A DNA stretch of 8,634 nt, taken from the NCBI GenBank assembly GCA_049965975.1, contig JBMFVN010000033.1, forward strand, positions 1-8,634. The letters are read 5' to 3'. The notes under the pieces are model-generated. The model ran no database searches, was not told the origin of the DNA, and was given only the letters and a program-made list of their open reading frames with translations. This DNA comes from JAGDXZ01 sp049965975 (GTDB taxonomy: Archaea; Micrarchaeota; Micrarchaeia; Micrarchaeales; CABMGC01). A program made the translations under genes and the position numbers. Shown in pieces: positions 1 through 5,757 of this stretch. Position 1 is the stretch's first letter. Each line of letters starts with the position of its first letter.

Positions 1-52
1 GAGCGCCCGACTGATAATCGGGAGGTCCGGAGTTCAAATCTCCGCGAGCCCA
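1..52 (+). tRNA. tRNA-Ile (GAT anticodon), 5' part cut off by the window edge
   Basis: This is the 3' two thirds of a tRNA. The window opens in the 3' strand of the D stem (GAGC, 1-4). The anticodon stem CCCGA/TCGGG (6-10, 18-22) encloses the loop CTGATAA, which gives anticodon GAT at 13-15 and reads isoleucine ATC/ATT codons. The variable loop is AGGTC. The T arm CGGAG-TTCAAAT-CTCCG (28-44) has a normal 7-nt loop and no intron. The 3' acceptor strand is CGAGCCC (45-51) with discriminator A52. CCA is not encoded. The missing 5' acceptor strand should read GGGCTCG. The rio1 start codon follows 32 nt downstream on the same strand with no obvious TATA box between, so the two may share a transcript. 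Confidence 0.95.
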
Positions 53-84
53 CTTGTGTTTGTTGCTTGTTTGGAAGTGTAATC

Positions 85-852
85 ATGGCATTGAGAAGGG
101 GCAAAAAGAAGCAGCCCAGCAGAGAAGACTACATGCTTAAGGAGCAGCTCAAGATAGAAGAAGGCGTCTTCGATACCAGAACACTTCAGAGAATAGGCAA
201 GCTTTTCAGCCTTGGGATAGTTTCAAGGTTTTATTTCAAGATTGCGACCGGCAAGGAATCAGACATTTACCTTGCAGAGCCTGGTGATAATGTAAAGGCA
301 GACATAGTGGTGTTGAAGATTTTCAGAATAGAGACTACAAGCTTCAGGGCAAGGCTCGATTATATTCTCGGCGACCCGAGGTTCAGTAGCGTCAAAAAGG
401 ACATGCATGCGATTGTTGAGGTTTGGTGCAAGAAGGAATATGGCAATTTGAAAATAGCTCAGTCCGCAAGGATAAACGCCCCAATTCCGTACGATTTCAG
501 CGGCAACGTTCTTGCGATGTCTTTTATAGGCCACAACGGTGTGCCGGCTCCCCAGCTCAGGAATGCGAATATTGAAAACCCAGAAGCAGTGCTCGACAAG
601 ATAATAGATCAGGCTAAGAAGCTTTATGAAGCCGGGCTTGTACATGCTGACCTTAGCGAGTACAACATACTGATCAAAGATGGCGAGCCTTATTTCATAG
701 ATTTTGGTCAGGCCGTCATGACCGAACACCCTGCCTCTGGAGAGTTTCTAAAGAGGGATCTTCACAACGTGCTCGACTTCTTCAGCAGGAAATACGGCAT
801 AAGCAGAAGCGAGGAAAACGTTTTTAAGTTTGTCACAAGCAGCTCTTTTTAG
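85..852 (+). CDS. rio1: RIO1-type atypical serine/threonine protein kinase
   Basis: RIO1 kinases/ATPases act in the cytoplasm on late small-subunit (pre-40S/30S) maturation. The 255-aa protein carries the family signatures in order: the P-loop equivalent ATGKES at residues 54-59 (usually STGKEA), ATP-binding Lys78 in VLKIFR, YILGDPRF, the hinge LAMSFIG, catalytic HADLSEYN at 187-194 (Asp189, Asn194), the metal-binding DFGQ at 206-209, and the C-terminal HPAS.EFL.RDL.N..DFF typical of RIO1. No N-terminal winged helix is present, which argues against RIO2. An in-frame TTG at 67 would add six residues. I prefer ATG 85 because it gives MALRRGKKKQ and has a weak Shine-Dalgarno-like GGAAGTG (73-79) upstream. 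The stop TAG at 850-852 touches or nearly touches the next small gene. Length is usual for archaeal RIO1. The family call is firm; the role is by homology. Confidence 0.96.
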   Translation: MALRRGKKKQPSREDYMLKEQLKIEEGVFDTRTLQRIGKLFSLGIVSRFYFKIATGKESDIYLAEPGDNVKADIVVLKIFRIETTSFRARLDYILGDPRFSSVKKDMHAIVEVWCKKEYGNLKIAQSARINAPIPYDFSGNVLAMSFIGHNGVPAPQLRNANIENPEAVLDKIIDQAKKLYEAGLVHADLSEYNILIKDGEPYFIDFGQAVMTEHPASGEFLKRDLHNVLDFFSRKYGISRSEENVFKFVTSSSF

Positions 853-860
853 TGGATTCC

Positions 861-1019
861 GTGGCAAAGTACAGGTTTGTTTGCAGCTGCGGCTTCAAGG
901 TTGAAGACACAGACAGGCAGAAGGTTCTGGAAGCGGCAAAGGCCCATGCAAAGACTTGCCCGCACTTGATAGGCGCCGACGATGTGGCAATAGACGCAAT
1001 GATAGAAAACATAGAATAA
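861..1019 (+). CDS. Small Cys/His-rich protein, DUF1059-like
   Basis: This 52-aa protein begins MAKYRFVCSCGF. It has Cys8-x-Cys10 near the N-terminus and His29-x3-Cys33-x-His35 after a short helix (KVLEAAKAHAKTC), an arrangement able to bind one metal ion such as zinc. The layout (short beta segment with cysteines, helix ending in HA, then C/H residues) resembles the small DUF1059-type archaeal proteins, but I assign this only by pattern and the function is unknown. An alternative GTG at 852 overlaps the last base of the rio1 stop (TAGTG) and would add three residues (MDS). Neither start has a clear ribosome-binding site. The tight junction suggests co-transcription, and perhaps translational coupling, with rio1. 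It ends at TAA, 43 bp before the end of a convergent gene. Confidence 0.7.
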   Translation: MAKYRFVCSCGFKVEDTDRQKVLEAAKAHAKTCPHLIGADDVAIDAMIENIE

Positions 1020-1062
1020 ATTTTACCTGTAAATTAGCCGCTTTTCCTACTAGTCTTTTTGC

Positions 1063-1941
1063 TCAAAAATGGATCTCCTTCCTCAAAGCAAGTTTGCCGT
1101 TTTCGGCCAACGTCTTGTACTCCTCTAAAATTATATCCGCTCCTTCTTTTCCAAGCGATTTGACTTCTGCCACTAATGCTTCCTCGCTTGAGATTAGGCG
1201 CATTATCTCTTTATTTCCAAGCTTCTTGTACAGTGCAAACGCGATTAGGTCTCCGATGTTCATAAGCGCACTTCCGTCAATCTTGTACATGTTTTGCACT
1301 AGATTTTTGTGTTCGTCATACTTTTTATCAAGCTCCTTCGCTACCTCGTATATGTCCTCGTAAGCAGGCACAGGGTACGCTGAGCCGGTGCTCGCGGCGA
1401 AAAACGCAAGCCCCACTCCTTTCAATATTTCTGAGCTTATGTGCTGGCTTACAAAATTTTTCTTCCAATCAGTTAGCCCCTTATCGTATGCCCTTTCCTT
1501 TCCTCCTATCATTGCCAAAATTTCTCTTTTCAGGCCATAGCCAATCTCCTTTTGTGCCATGACTGCACTGACAAGACCGAGCGAAATATTGAATGCCAAT
1601 AACCTTTTCATCGATTCTTCTGATGCTTCTGCGTTTTCGTTTCGCACCTGCTCCTCGATCGCCTTTTCGTACAGAATTATGGTCTTGGAATCTGGTACTC
1701 TGCATTCTGTCACTACTCCCATCAGCTCTACTATCTTGTCTGCTTTCCACAGTTCGCGCTCGCCATCAGCTTGCATTTCTAGTTTTGGAGCAGAAAATTC
1801 TATTCTCTGATTTTTCATTTCCTCTACCAAGCCGGCATATACTTCAGACGCCATTTTCCCTATGGCAAGTCCTTCGTGCGTTTTTGCGTTTGCTATTGGC
1901 ATCGTACCACTTTTTGCAGTAAATAATGTTCTGCATTGCAT
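1063..1941 (-). CDS. Hypothetical protein, mostly helical, family not recognised
   Basis: I do not recognise this 292-aa protein. It looks soluble and alpha-helical, with many Glu/Lys/Ala residues. Two mildly hydrophobic stretches occur (LLAFNISLGLVSAVMA near residues 113-128 and GVGLAFFAAS near 175-184), but neither is a convincing membrane segment. There is no signal peptide, Cys cluster or nucleotide-binding loop. The frame is long and uninterrupted and uses the ATA/AGG/AAG codon style of its neighbours, which supports real coding. Start choice is open. ATG at 1941 lies about 26 nt from a weak TATA-like GTATAC (1965-1970) and would be leaderless. ATG at 1902 (MPIANAKTHEG, 279 aa) looks like a natural N-terminus and would have a 15-nt leader if TTTTTAAT just upstream of 1941 is the TATA box. 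It is divergent from srp54 and convergent with the small Cys/His gene. Confidence 0.75.
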   Translation of the reverse strand: MQCRTLFTAKSGTMPIANAKTHEGLAIGKMASEVYAGLVEEMKNQRIEFSAPKLEMQADGERELWKADKIVELMGVVTECRVPDSKTIILYEKAIEEQVRNENAEASEESMKRLLAFNISLGLVSAVMAQKEIGYGLKREILAMIGGKERAYDKGLTDWKKNFVSQHISSEILKGVGLAFFAASTGSAYPVPAYEDIYEVAKELDKKYDEHKNLVQNMYKIDGSALMNIGDLIAFALYKKLGNKEIMRLISSEEALVAEVKSLGKEGADIILEEYKTLAENGKLALRKEIHF

Positions 1942-2009
1942 TAAAAAGAATTTTCCTCAACTTCGTATACTCCTGTGAAGTCGTGTGCGTGACGAAAGAG
2001 AAGAATGGA

Positions 2010-2039
2010 CAATAACATGTTATGTTATGTTGGTTATTG
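2010..2039. repeat. 7-bp inverted repeat upstream of the srp54 TATA box
   Basis: CAATAAC (2010-2016) is a perfect inverted match to GTTATTG (2033-2039). Between them lies a TATGT-type short tandem (ATGTTATGTTATGTT), and the palindrome AACATGTT (2014-2021) overlaps the left arm. The element ends 12 bp before the BRE of srp54, where a regulator could bind, but the region is AT-rich and the repeat may be chance. Confidence 0.35.
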
Positions 2040-2051
2040 CTTGTGCTTATC

Positions 2052-2067
2052 GCAAAGGTTTTATATT
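2052..2067 (+). promoter_or_regulatory. BRE/TATA promoter of srp54
   Basis: The purine-rich GCAAAGG (52-58 of the 2000s) followed by TTTTATATT (2059-2067) matches an archaeal BRE plus TATA box. The box centre is about 26 nt before ATG 2089, so transcription should start at or next to that codon. This implies a leaderless mRNA and rules out the longer reading-frame start at 2005, which lies upstream of the promoter. Confidence 0.8.
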
Positions 2068-2088
2068 GCCTTTTGCCTAATCTTACTG

Positions 2089-3396
2089 ATGCTTATGGAT
2101 CTGGGAGAAAGCCTCAGGCGTGCAATTGCAAAGCTGAGCGGAGCCACTCTTATAGATTCAAAGACCATAAAAGAATTTAACAACGAGCTTCAAAAGGCTC
2201 TGATAAGCGCAGATGTTGATGTAGACCTTGTTCTGGAGCTTACAAAGAAGATAGAAGCAGCCGCACTGAAGGAGAAGATTCCAAGCGGCGTGAGTGCAAA
2301 GGAATACATAACAAACATGGTTTACAATGAGCTTGTCTCACTTCTTGGTGGGTCTTCAGCATATTCTCCAGAGCTTTCCCCGAAGCGCATACTGCTGATG
2401 GGCTTATACGGCTCGGGCAAGACAACCACTGCGGCAAAGATTGCAAAGTTCTACCAGGATCGCGGGCTGAGCAGCGCGCTCATTGCGTGCGATGTTTCGA
2501 GGCCTGCCGCATACGAGCAGCTCGAGCAGCTTGCTGAGCAGGCTGGCGTTGCATTCTTTGGAATAAAGGGCGAGAAAGACGTCGGCAAGATAATAAATGC
2601 AGCGCTCTCAGAGCTCAAAGGCAAAAAGGTCCTTATATGCGACACGAGCGGGCGAAATGCGCTAGACTCAGAGCTTATCGGTGAGCTAAAGAAAATAAAC
2701 GAGGCATTCAAGCCCAGCGAGAGCTTCCTTGTCGTGAGCGCGGATACAGGCCAGGTTGCAGGTAGGCAGGCCAGAGAGTTCAACAACGCGGTGAAAATAA
2801 CCGGAGTAATAGTAACAAAGCTTGACGGCTCAGGCAAGGGCGGAGGCGCACTCAGCGCTGTTCACGCTGCAAACGCGCAAATAGCATTCATAGGCACCGG
2901 CGAGAAGCTCGATGCGCTCGAGCTCTACAACGCCGAGAAATTCGTCGGCAGGCTTCTAGGCATGCCAGACATAGGAGAGCTTGTGGAGAAAGTAAACAAG
3001 GCGGTCAAGGAAGCTAACATAAAACCCGAGGAGCTTGAAACCGAAGAGCTCAACTTCAACACGTTTTATGCAGAGCTTAAGGCGATGGGCAAGATGGGCC
3101 CACTGAAGAGCATAGCCGGAACTCTCGGGCTAGTTGATCTGCCGAAGGATCTGATGGACCAGAGCGAGGAAAAGATGAAGAAGTACAAGGCAATAATAGA
3201 CTCGATGACCAACGAGGAGAGAAACGATGAGCGCCTGCTTTCGCAGCCAGGAAGAATAAAGAGAATAGCAAAAGGCAGTGGAGTGAGCGAGCAAGATGTC
3301 AGAAGGTTGATAAGTGACTTTAACAAGATGAAAAAGCTTTATGCGCAATTCAAAAACGACAGAAGCCTTAGAAAGCGATTCAGCGGCCTGATGTAA
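2089..3396 (+). CDS. srp54: Signal recognition particle GTPase SRP54
   Basis: SRP54 binds SRP (7S) RNA and signal sequences of nascent membrane and secreted proteins and docks with FtsY. The 435-aa protein has the three usual parts. The N domain (1-95) is helical and begins MLMDLGESLRRAI. In the G domain, the P loop GLYGSGKTTT is at 105-114 (Lys111), CDVSRPAAYEQLEQ is the substrate-sensing loop, G3 is DTSGRN at 185-190, and the guanine-specificity motif TKLDG is at 243-247, followed by the GKGGGALSA and FIGTGEKLD signatures. The M domain starts near 320: FNTFYAELK, MGPLKSIAG, then IIDSMTNEER and RIKRIAKGSG..EQDVRRLI, the RNA-binding helix-turn-helix. The frame is open back to 2005, but the TATA box at 2059-2067 places the start at ATG 2089 or ATG 2095. 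Length fits archaeal SRP54 (about 430-450 aa). Confidence 0.97.
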   Translation: MLMDLGESLRRAIAKLSGATLIDSKTIKEFNNELQKALISADVDVDLVLELTKKIEAAALKEKIPSGVSAKEYITNMVYNELVSLLGGSSAYSPELSPKRILLMGLYGSGKTTTAAKIAKFYQDRGLSSALIACDVSRPAAYEQLEQLAEQAGVAFFGIKGEKDVGKIINAALSELKGKKVLICDTSGRNALDSELIGELKKINEAFKPSESFLVVSADTGQVAGRQAREFNNAVKITGVIVTKLDGSGKGGGALSAVHAANAQIAFIGTGEKLDALELYNAEKFVGRLLGMPDIGELVEKVNKAVKEANIKPEELETEELNFNTFYAELKAMGKMGPLKSIAGTLGLVDLPKDLMDQSEEKMKKYKAIIDSMTNEERNDERLLSQPGRIKRIAKGSGVSEQDVRRLISDFNKMKKLYAQFKNDRSLRKRFSGLM

Positions 3397-3431
3397 GCAT
3401 TTCTTGTGTGCATCTTGTATTGTTATTCCGA

Positions 3432-3439
3432 TTTTTTTT
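3432..3439 (+). terminator. Oligo-T terminator of srp54
   Basis: A run of eight T residues, 35 bp after the srp54 stop codon, fits the T-tract termination signals of archaeal RNA polymerase. No stem-loop precedes it. Confidence 0.6.
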
Positions 3440-3447
3440 AAAACATG

Positions 3448-3466
3448 TTTAAATATTTATTTATAC
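3448..3466 (+). promoter_or_regulatory. TATA-rich promoter of the 11-codon open reading frame
   Basis: TTTAAATATTTATTTATAC contains two overlapping TATA-like boxes. TTTATA centred near 3463 would start RNA at about 3489, giving a leaderless message from ATG 3490. TTTAAATAT centred near 3452 would start it near 3480, which would leave the Shine-Dalgarno-like GTGAG (3482-3486) in a short leader. It lies directly after the srp54 T-tract and is unlikely to serve dcd, which has its own TATA box. Confidence 0.6.
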
Positions 3467-3489
3467 AAATGTTAGATCATAGTGAGAAA

Positions 3490-3525
3490 ATGGCAAAGAA
3501 GGGCGGAAAGAAGAAGAAGAAATAA
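3490..3525 (+). CDS. Possible 11-aa lysine-rich microprotein MAKKGGKKKKK
   Basis: An ATG is followed by ten codons and TAA, giving MAKKGGKKKKK (seven Lys, two Gly). Support for its being real: it sits 24 nt after a TATA-rich promoter, has a GTGAG element 3 nt before the ATG, and is followed at once by a hairpin with a T-run, so it is a self-contained transcription unit between two recognised genes. Against: eleven codons are too few for statistics, and the purine-rich tract could be part of a non-coding RNA. A peptide of this charge would bind nucleic acid or rRNA non-specifically, as does the similarly tiny ribosomal protein eL41, but the sequence is not eL41 and I claim no homology. Confidence 0.45.
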   Translation: MAKKGGKKKKK

Positions 3526-3539
3526 GTGACTTATTTTTT
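3520..3539 (+). terminator. Short hairpin plus T-run after the microprotein frame
   Basis: AAATAAG (3520-3526) and CTTATTT (3530-3536) form a 7-bp perfect stem with a TGA loop, running into TTTTTT (3534-3539). The TAA stop codon lies inside the left arm. The stem is AU-rich and weak, but together with the T-run it is a plausible terminator. Confidence 0.5.
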
Positions 3540-3620
3540 GGATTGTCTTTTAGTTTCTTTTTCTTCCTTTCCCCCGAGGTTTATGCTTTAGCTATTTTTT
3601 GTTGCTTTATCTTGATACTC
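3540..3620. other. T-rich intergenic stretch with a pyrimidine tract
   Basis: This stretch carries no credible gene. TTTCTTTTTCTTCCTTTCC (3554-3572) is a pyrimidine tract that can pair with the purine tract of the 11-codon frame (3505-3522), and another T-run lies at 3595-3600. T-tracts here may be back-up terminators ahead of dcd. Confidence 0.5.
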
Positions 3621-3630
3621 ATAAATAATT
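3621..3630 (+). promoter_or_regulatory. TATA box of dcd
   Basis: ATAAATAATT is centred about 32 nt before ATG 3658, so the predicted transcript would have a leader of only about six bases. It supports the start at 3658 over the in-frame TTG at 3631. Confidence 0.55.
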
Positions 3631-3657
3631 TTGCATGATCTATTTGTATGCGGTTCT

Positions 3658-4194
3658 ATGATACTCTCTAATTACGACCTGAAAGGTATGGTAAAAAGCA
3701 GGAGGCTTGTGATAAAGCCTTTTTGCAAAGATACGATTCGCGAGAACGGAATAGACATGCGGTTGGCTGACGAAATAGCGAGGCACGCAAGCCACAATAG
3801 CGATTTTGTCATGGATCCTCTTGATCCTGTCAAGATAAAATACGGCTTCAAGATCGAGAAGCACAAAAAGGAAATGGTGCTCGATTCTAAGGAGCAAGTG
3901 CTGCTTTCTACTTATGAGTACATAGAGGTTCCTGACGATATTGCAGGGTTTGTCGAATTGAGGAGCACGTGGGCGAGGCACGGCCTTTCTATGCCTCCGA
4001 CAATAATCGATGCCGGCTTCAAGGGAACAATAACGCTTGAAGTGATAAACAACGCGCCTTACAAGATTCTTCTTAGACCGAGGCAGAGATTCGCGCACGT
4101 GATATTCGTTAAGCTGGCAAGCAAGGCAGACGCGCCTTACTCCGGCTATTACAACGGCCAAGTCGGCATAAGGCTTCCGCAGCCCATCAGATGA
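3658..4194 (+). CDS. dcd: dCTP deaminase (possibly bifunctional dCTP deaminase/dUTPase)
   Basis: The enzyme deaminates dCTP to dUTP; some archaeal members also hydrolyse it to dUMP, the substrate of thymidylate synthase encoded next door. The 178-aa protein begins MILSNYDLKGMVKS...LVIKPF, the standard N-terminus of the family. NGIDMRLAD (about residues 28-36) matches the S-x-D-x-x-L-G segment. RSTWARHG at 102-109 corresponds to the RSSLARLG active-site loop. AGFKGTITLE ends in Glu128, the expected catalytic glutamate, and Y..YNGQVGIRLP near the C-terminus is the nucleotide-closing tail. I cannot decide mono- versus bifunctional from sequence alone. The in-frame TTG at 3631 is rejected because MILS is the family start and a TATA box sits at 3621. 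Trp105 replaces the usual small or aliphatic residue of the active-site loop. Confidence 0.92.
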   Translation: MILSNYDLKGMVKSRRLVIKPFCKDTIRENGIDMRLADEIARHASHNSDFVMDPLDPVKIKYGFKIEKHKKEMVLDSKEQVLLSTYEYIEVPDDIAGFVELRSTWARHGLSMPPTIIDAGFKGTITLEVINNAPYKILLRPRQRFAHVIFVKLASKADAPYSGYYNGQVGIRLPQPIR

Positions 4195-4218
4195 AAAGCA
4201 GGAAAAGAACAAGAGCGA

Positions 4219-4228
4219 AATATACAAA
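4219..4228 (+). promoter_or_regulatory. TATA box of the thymidylate synthase gene
   Basis: AATATACAAA lies in the 63-bp gap after dcd and is centred about 34 nt before ATG 4258. The gene can therefore be transcribed on its own with a short leader even though it follows dcd closely. Confidence 0.5.
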
Positions 4229-4257
4229 TACTTTTCAGGCTATTTGTTAACGGTTGA

Positions 4258-5718
4258 ATGCCAGAAATCGATTGGCCCGTTTTTTACAAGGATCAGCTTA
4301 TTCTTGGCAATCGATCTAGCAACATAGCAGTGTGCACGCTTTGGACCCGCAAAGACATAGTAGAGAAATACGTGGACAAGCAGAAGGTTTCAATAATAGG
4401 AAACCTCTATACCGTAGACGGGATAAGCTATTTGATAAGGAATGTTCTTGCAAATCCGAGGATACGATACCTTATCCTTGTTGGGGAAGACCTTATGAAG
4501 TCAGGAGAGGCTCTTGTAAGCTTCATGCAGTACGGCATAGATGACAACTACAAGATAAAAGGCAAGGAGGCCTATATACACAGCTCCATACCTGCAAATC
4601 ACTTGGCAGCATTCAGAAACGGCGTCAAGCTGGTGGACATGCGTGGCAAGCCGCTGAGCGAACTAGGCAACGAAATAGACAGGCTTTATGCGGCTAAGCT
4701 AGAGCCATTTGCAGAGCCTGTTGTCATAAAAGAAGACGACAAGCCAGTTAGCGACACATTTGCGATAGATGCCGGCTTCAAGGTAAGTGGCGACACCTTA
4801 GCTGAGACTTGGCTCAATGCACTAGATATAGTTATGAAGTTCGGTGAGACAAAGGAAAGCGAGTACAAAATAAGGCAGAAGGAAATACTGGACTTGGTTT
4901 CTGTAATAAACGGCGACGAGAGCGAAATACCAGAATATGTTGGCATAAGCAGGCAGGATCTCGATGTTTATGTCAACTCATTCTTCTCGCCAGAGAAGCC
5001 TGCAGGAGTGGATTACAGCTATGGCGAAAGGCTTTTCTCGTATCTTGTAGACGAGCAGACAAGCACAAAAGCAAACTCCGAGTTCTCAAGGCTAATAGAC
5101 CAGGTCAAGGCAGCCGAAGACAAATTGAAGAAAGCGCCTTTCACAAGGCGCGCGATAGCAGTTACATGGAACGTCAAGCAGGATATAAGCTCAGAAAATC
5201 CGCCGTGCTTGATAAACATTCTGTTCAACGTAAAGTTTGGCGCTCTATACATGACAGCAGAGTTCAGAAGCCATGACATATTCGGTGCATGGTTTTTGAA
5301 CGCGTACGCGCTTAGGCAGCTTCAAAAGAAGGCAGCAAGTGAGCTTGGCCTAAAGCTTGGCAAGCTTGTCATTGTTTCTATAAGCGCCCATGTTTACGAG
5401 AACAACTGGCAAAAGGCGAGGGAGATATTGACCAAGAACCTTTCAGGAAAGGGCATGAGGTTCATACCAGATCCTCTTGGCTATTTCATAATAACGCTTG
5501 ACAAGCAGAAGGGAAAGATTGTAATAAGGCACAAGCTGAACGACGGAAGGGATTCCGGCTATGTTTTCGAAGGAATAAACGCAGAGGTGCTTTACAAGCG
5601 CGTAATAGCCGAGCATTTGATTTCAAGGCTCGAGCATGCGGCATACATAGGCAGGGAGCTCTACAGGGCTGAGCTTGCGCTGAAGTCTAACTCAGAATAC
5701 GTGCAGGATGTGGCATAA
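4258..5718 (+). CDS. thyA: Thymidylate synthase with N-terminal MtrA-like domain (archaeal ThyA fusion)
   Basis: This 486-aa protein has two parts. The C-terminal part (about 185-486) is thymidylate synthase, which converts dUMP to dTMP using a methylene-tetrahydropterin. Spacing of key residues matches E. coli ThyA exactly: Arg297/Arg298 (126/127), catalytic Cys317 in PPC (146), R337-S338-H339-D340 (166-169), Asn348 (177), His378 and Tyr380 (207, 209). The N-terminal part (1-150) resembles MtrA, the corrinoid subunit of methyl-H4MPT:coenzyme M methyltransferase, with WP at 6-7, AVCTL at 24-28, IIGNL, NPRIRYLILVG at 66-76, GIDDNYKIKG and VKLVDMRG. The stretch equivalent to the corrinoid-ligating His of MtrA has no His, so corrinoid binding as in MtrA is unlikely. 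Archaeal ThyA proteins with such an N-terminal extension (DUF4346-like) are known to me as a type; the function of that domain is not. The upstream neighbour dcd feeds the same pathway. Confidence 0.93.
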   Translation: MPEIDWPVFYKDQLILGNRSSNIAVCTLWTRKDIVEKYVDKQKVSIIGNLYTVDGISYLIRNVLANPRIRYLILVGEDLMKSGEALVSFMQYGIDDNYKIKGKEAYIHSSIPANHLAAFRNGVKLVDMRGKPLSELGNEIDRLYAAKLEPFAEPVVIKEDDKPVSDTFAIDAGFKVSGDTLAETWLNALDIVMKFGETKESEYKIRQKEILDLVSVINGDESEIPEYVGISRQDLDVYVNSFFSPEKPAGVDYSYGERLFSYLVDEQTSTKANSEFSRLIDQVKAAEDKLKKAPFTRRAIAVTWNVKQDISSENPPCLINILFNVKFGALYMTAEFRSHDIFGAWFLNAYALRQLQKKAASELGLKLGKLVIVSISAHVYENNWQKAREILTKNLSGKGMRFIPDPLGYFIITLDKQKGKIVIRHKLNDGRDSGYVFEGINAEVLYKRVIAEHLISRLEHAAYIGRELYRAELALKSNSEYVQDVA

Positions 5719-5757
5719 AAGAAAAGAAGCAGAGCTGGGCTAGCAAGGCAACGTTAG

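Noticed and set aside
259..729. 156-aa open frame on the minus strand over rio1
   Set aside because: Antisense to the RIO1 kinase core; no motif, no promoter or ribosome-binding site.
956..1363. 135-aa open frame on the plus strand overlapping the Cys/His gene and the 292-aa gene
   Set aside because: Ser/Phe/Ile-rich translation typical of a shadow frame; starts inside the small Cys/His gene and runs antisense to the 292-aa gene.
2005..2088. Extended N-terminus of SRP54 from ATG 2005
   Set aside because: The TATA box lies inside this stretch (2059-2067), the added residues are hydrophobic and Cys-rich unlike any SRP54, and the family start motif is at 2089/2095.
3490..3525. Ribosomal protein eL41 as identity of the 11-aa peptide
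   Set aside because: eL41 is about twice as long and Arg/Trp/Met-containing; this peptide has only Lys, Gly, Ala and Met.
3640..4227. 195-aa open frame on the minus strand over dcd
   Set aside because: It is antisense to a gene with clear catalytic motifs; the translation is low in recognisable motifs and follows from dcd codon usage.
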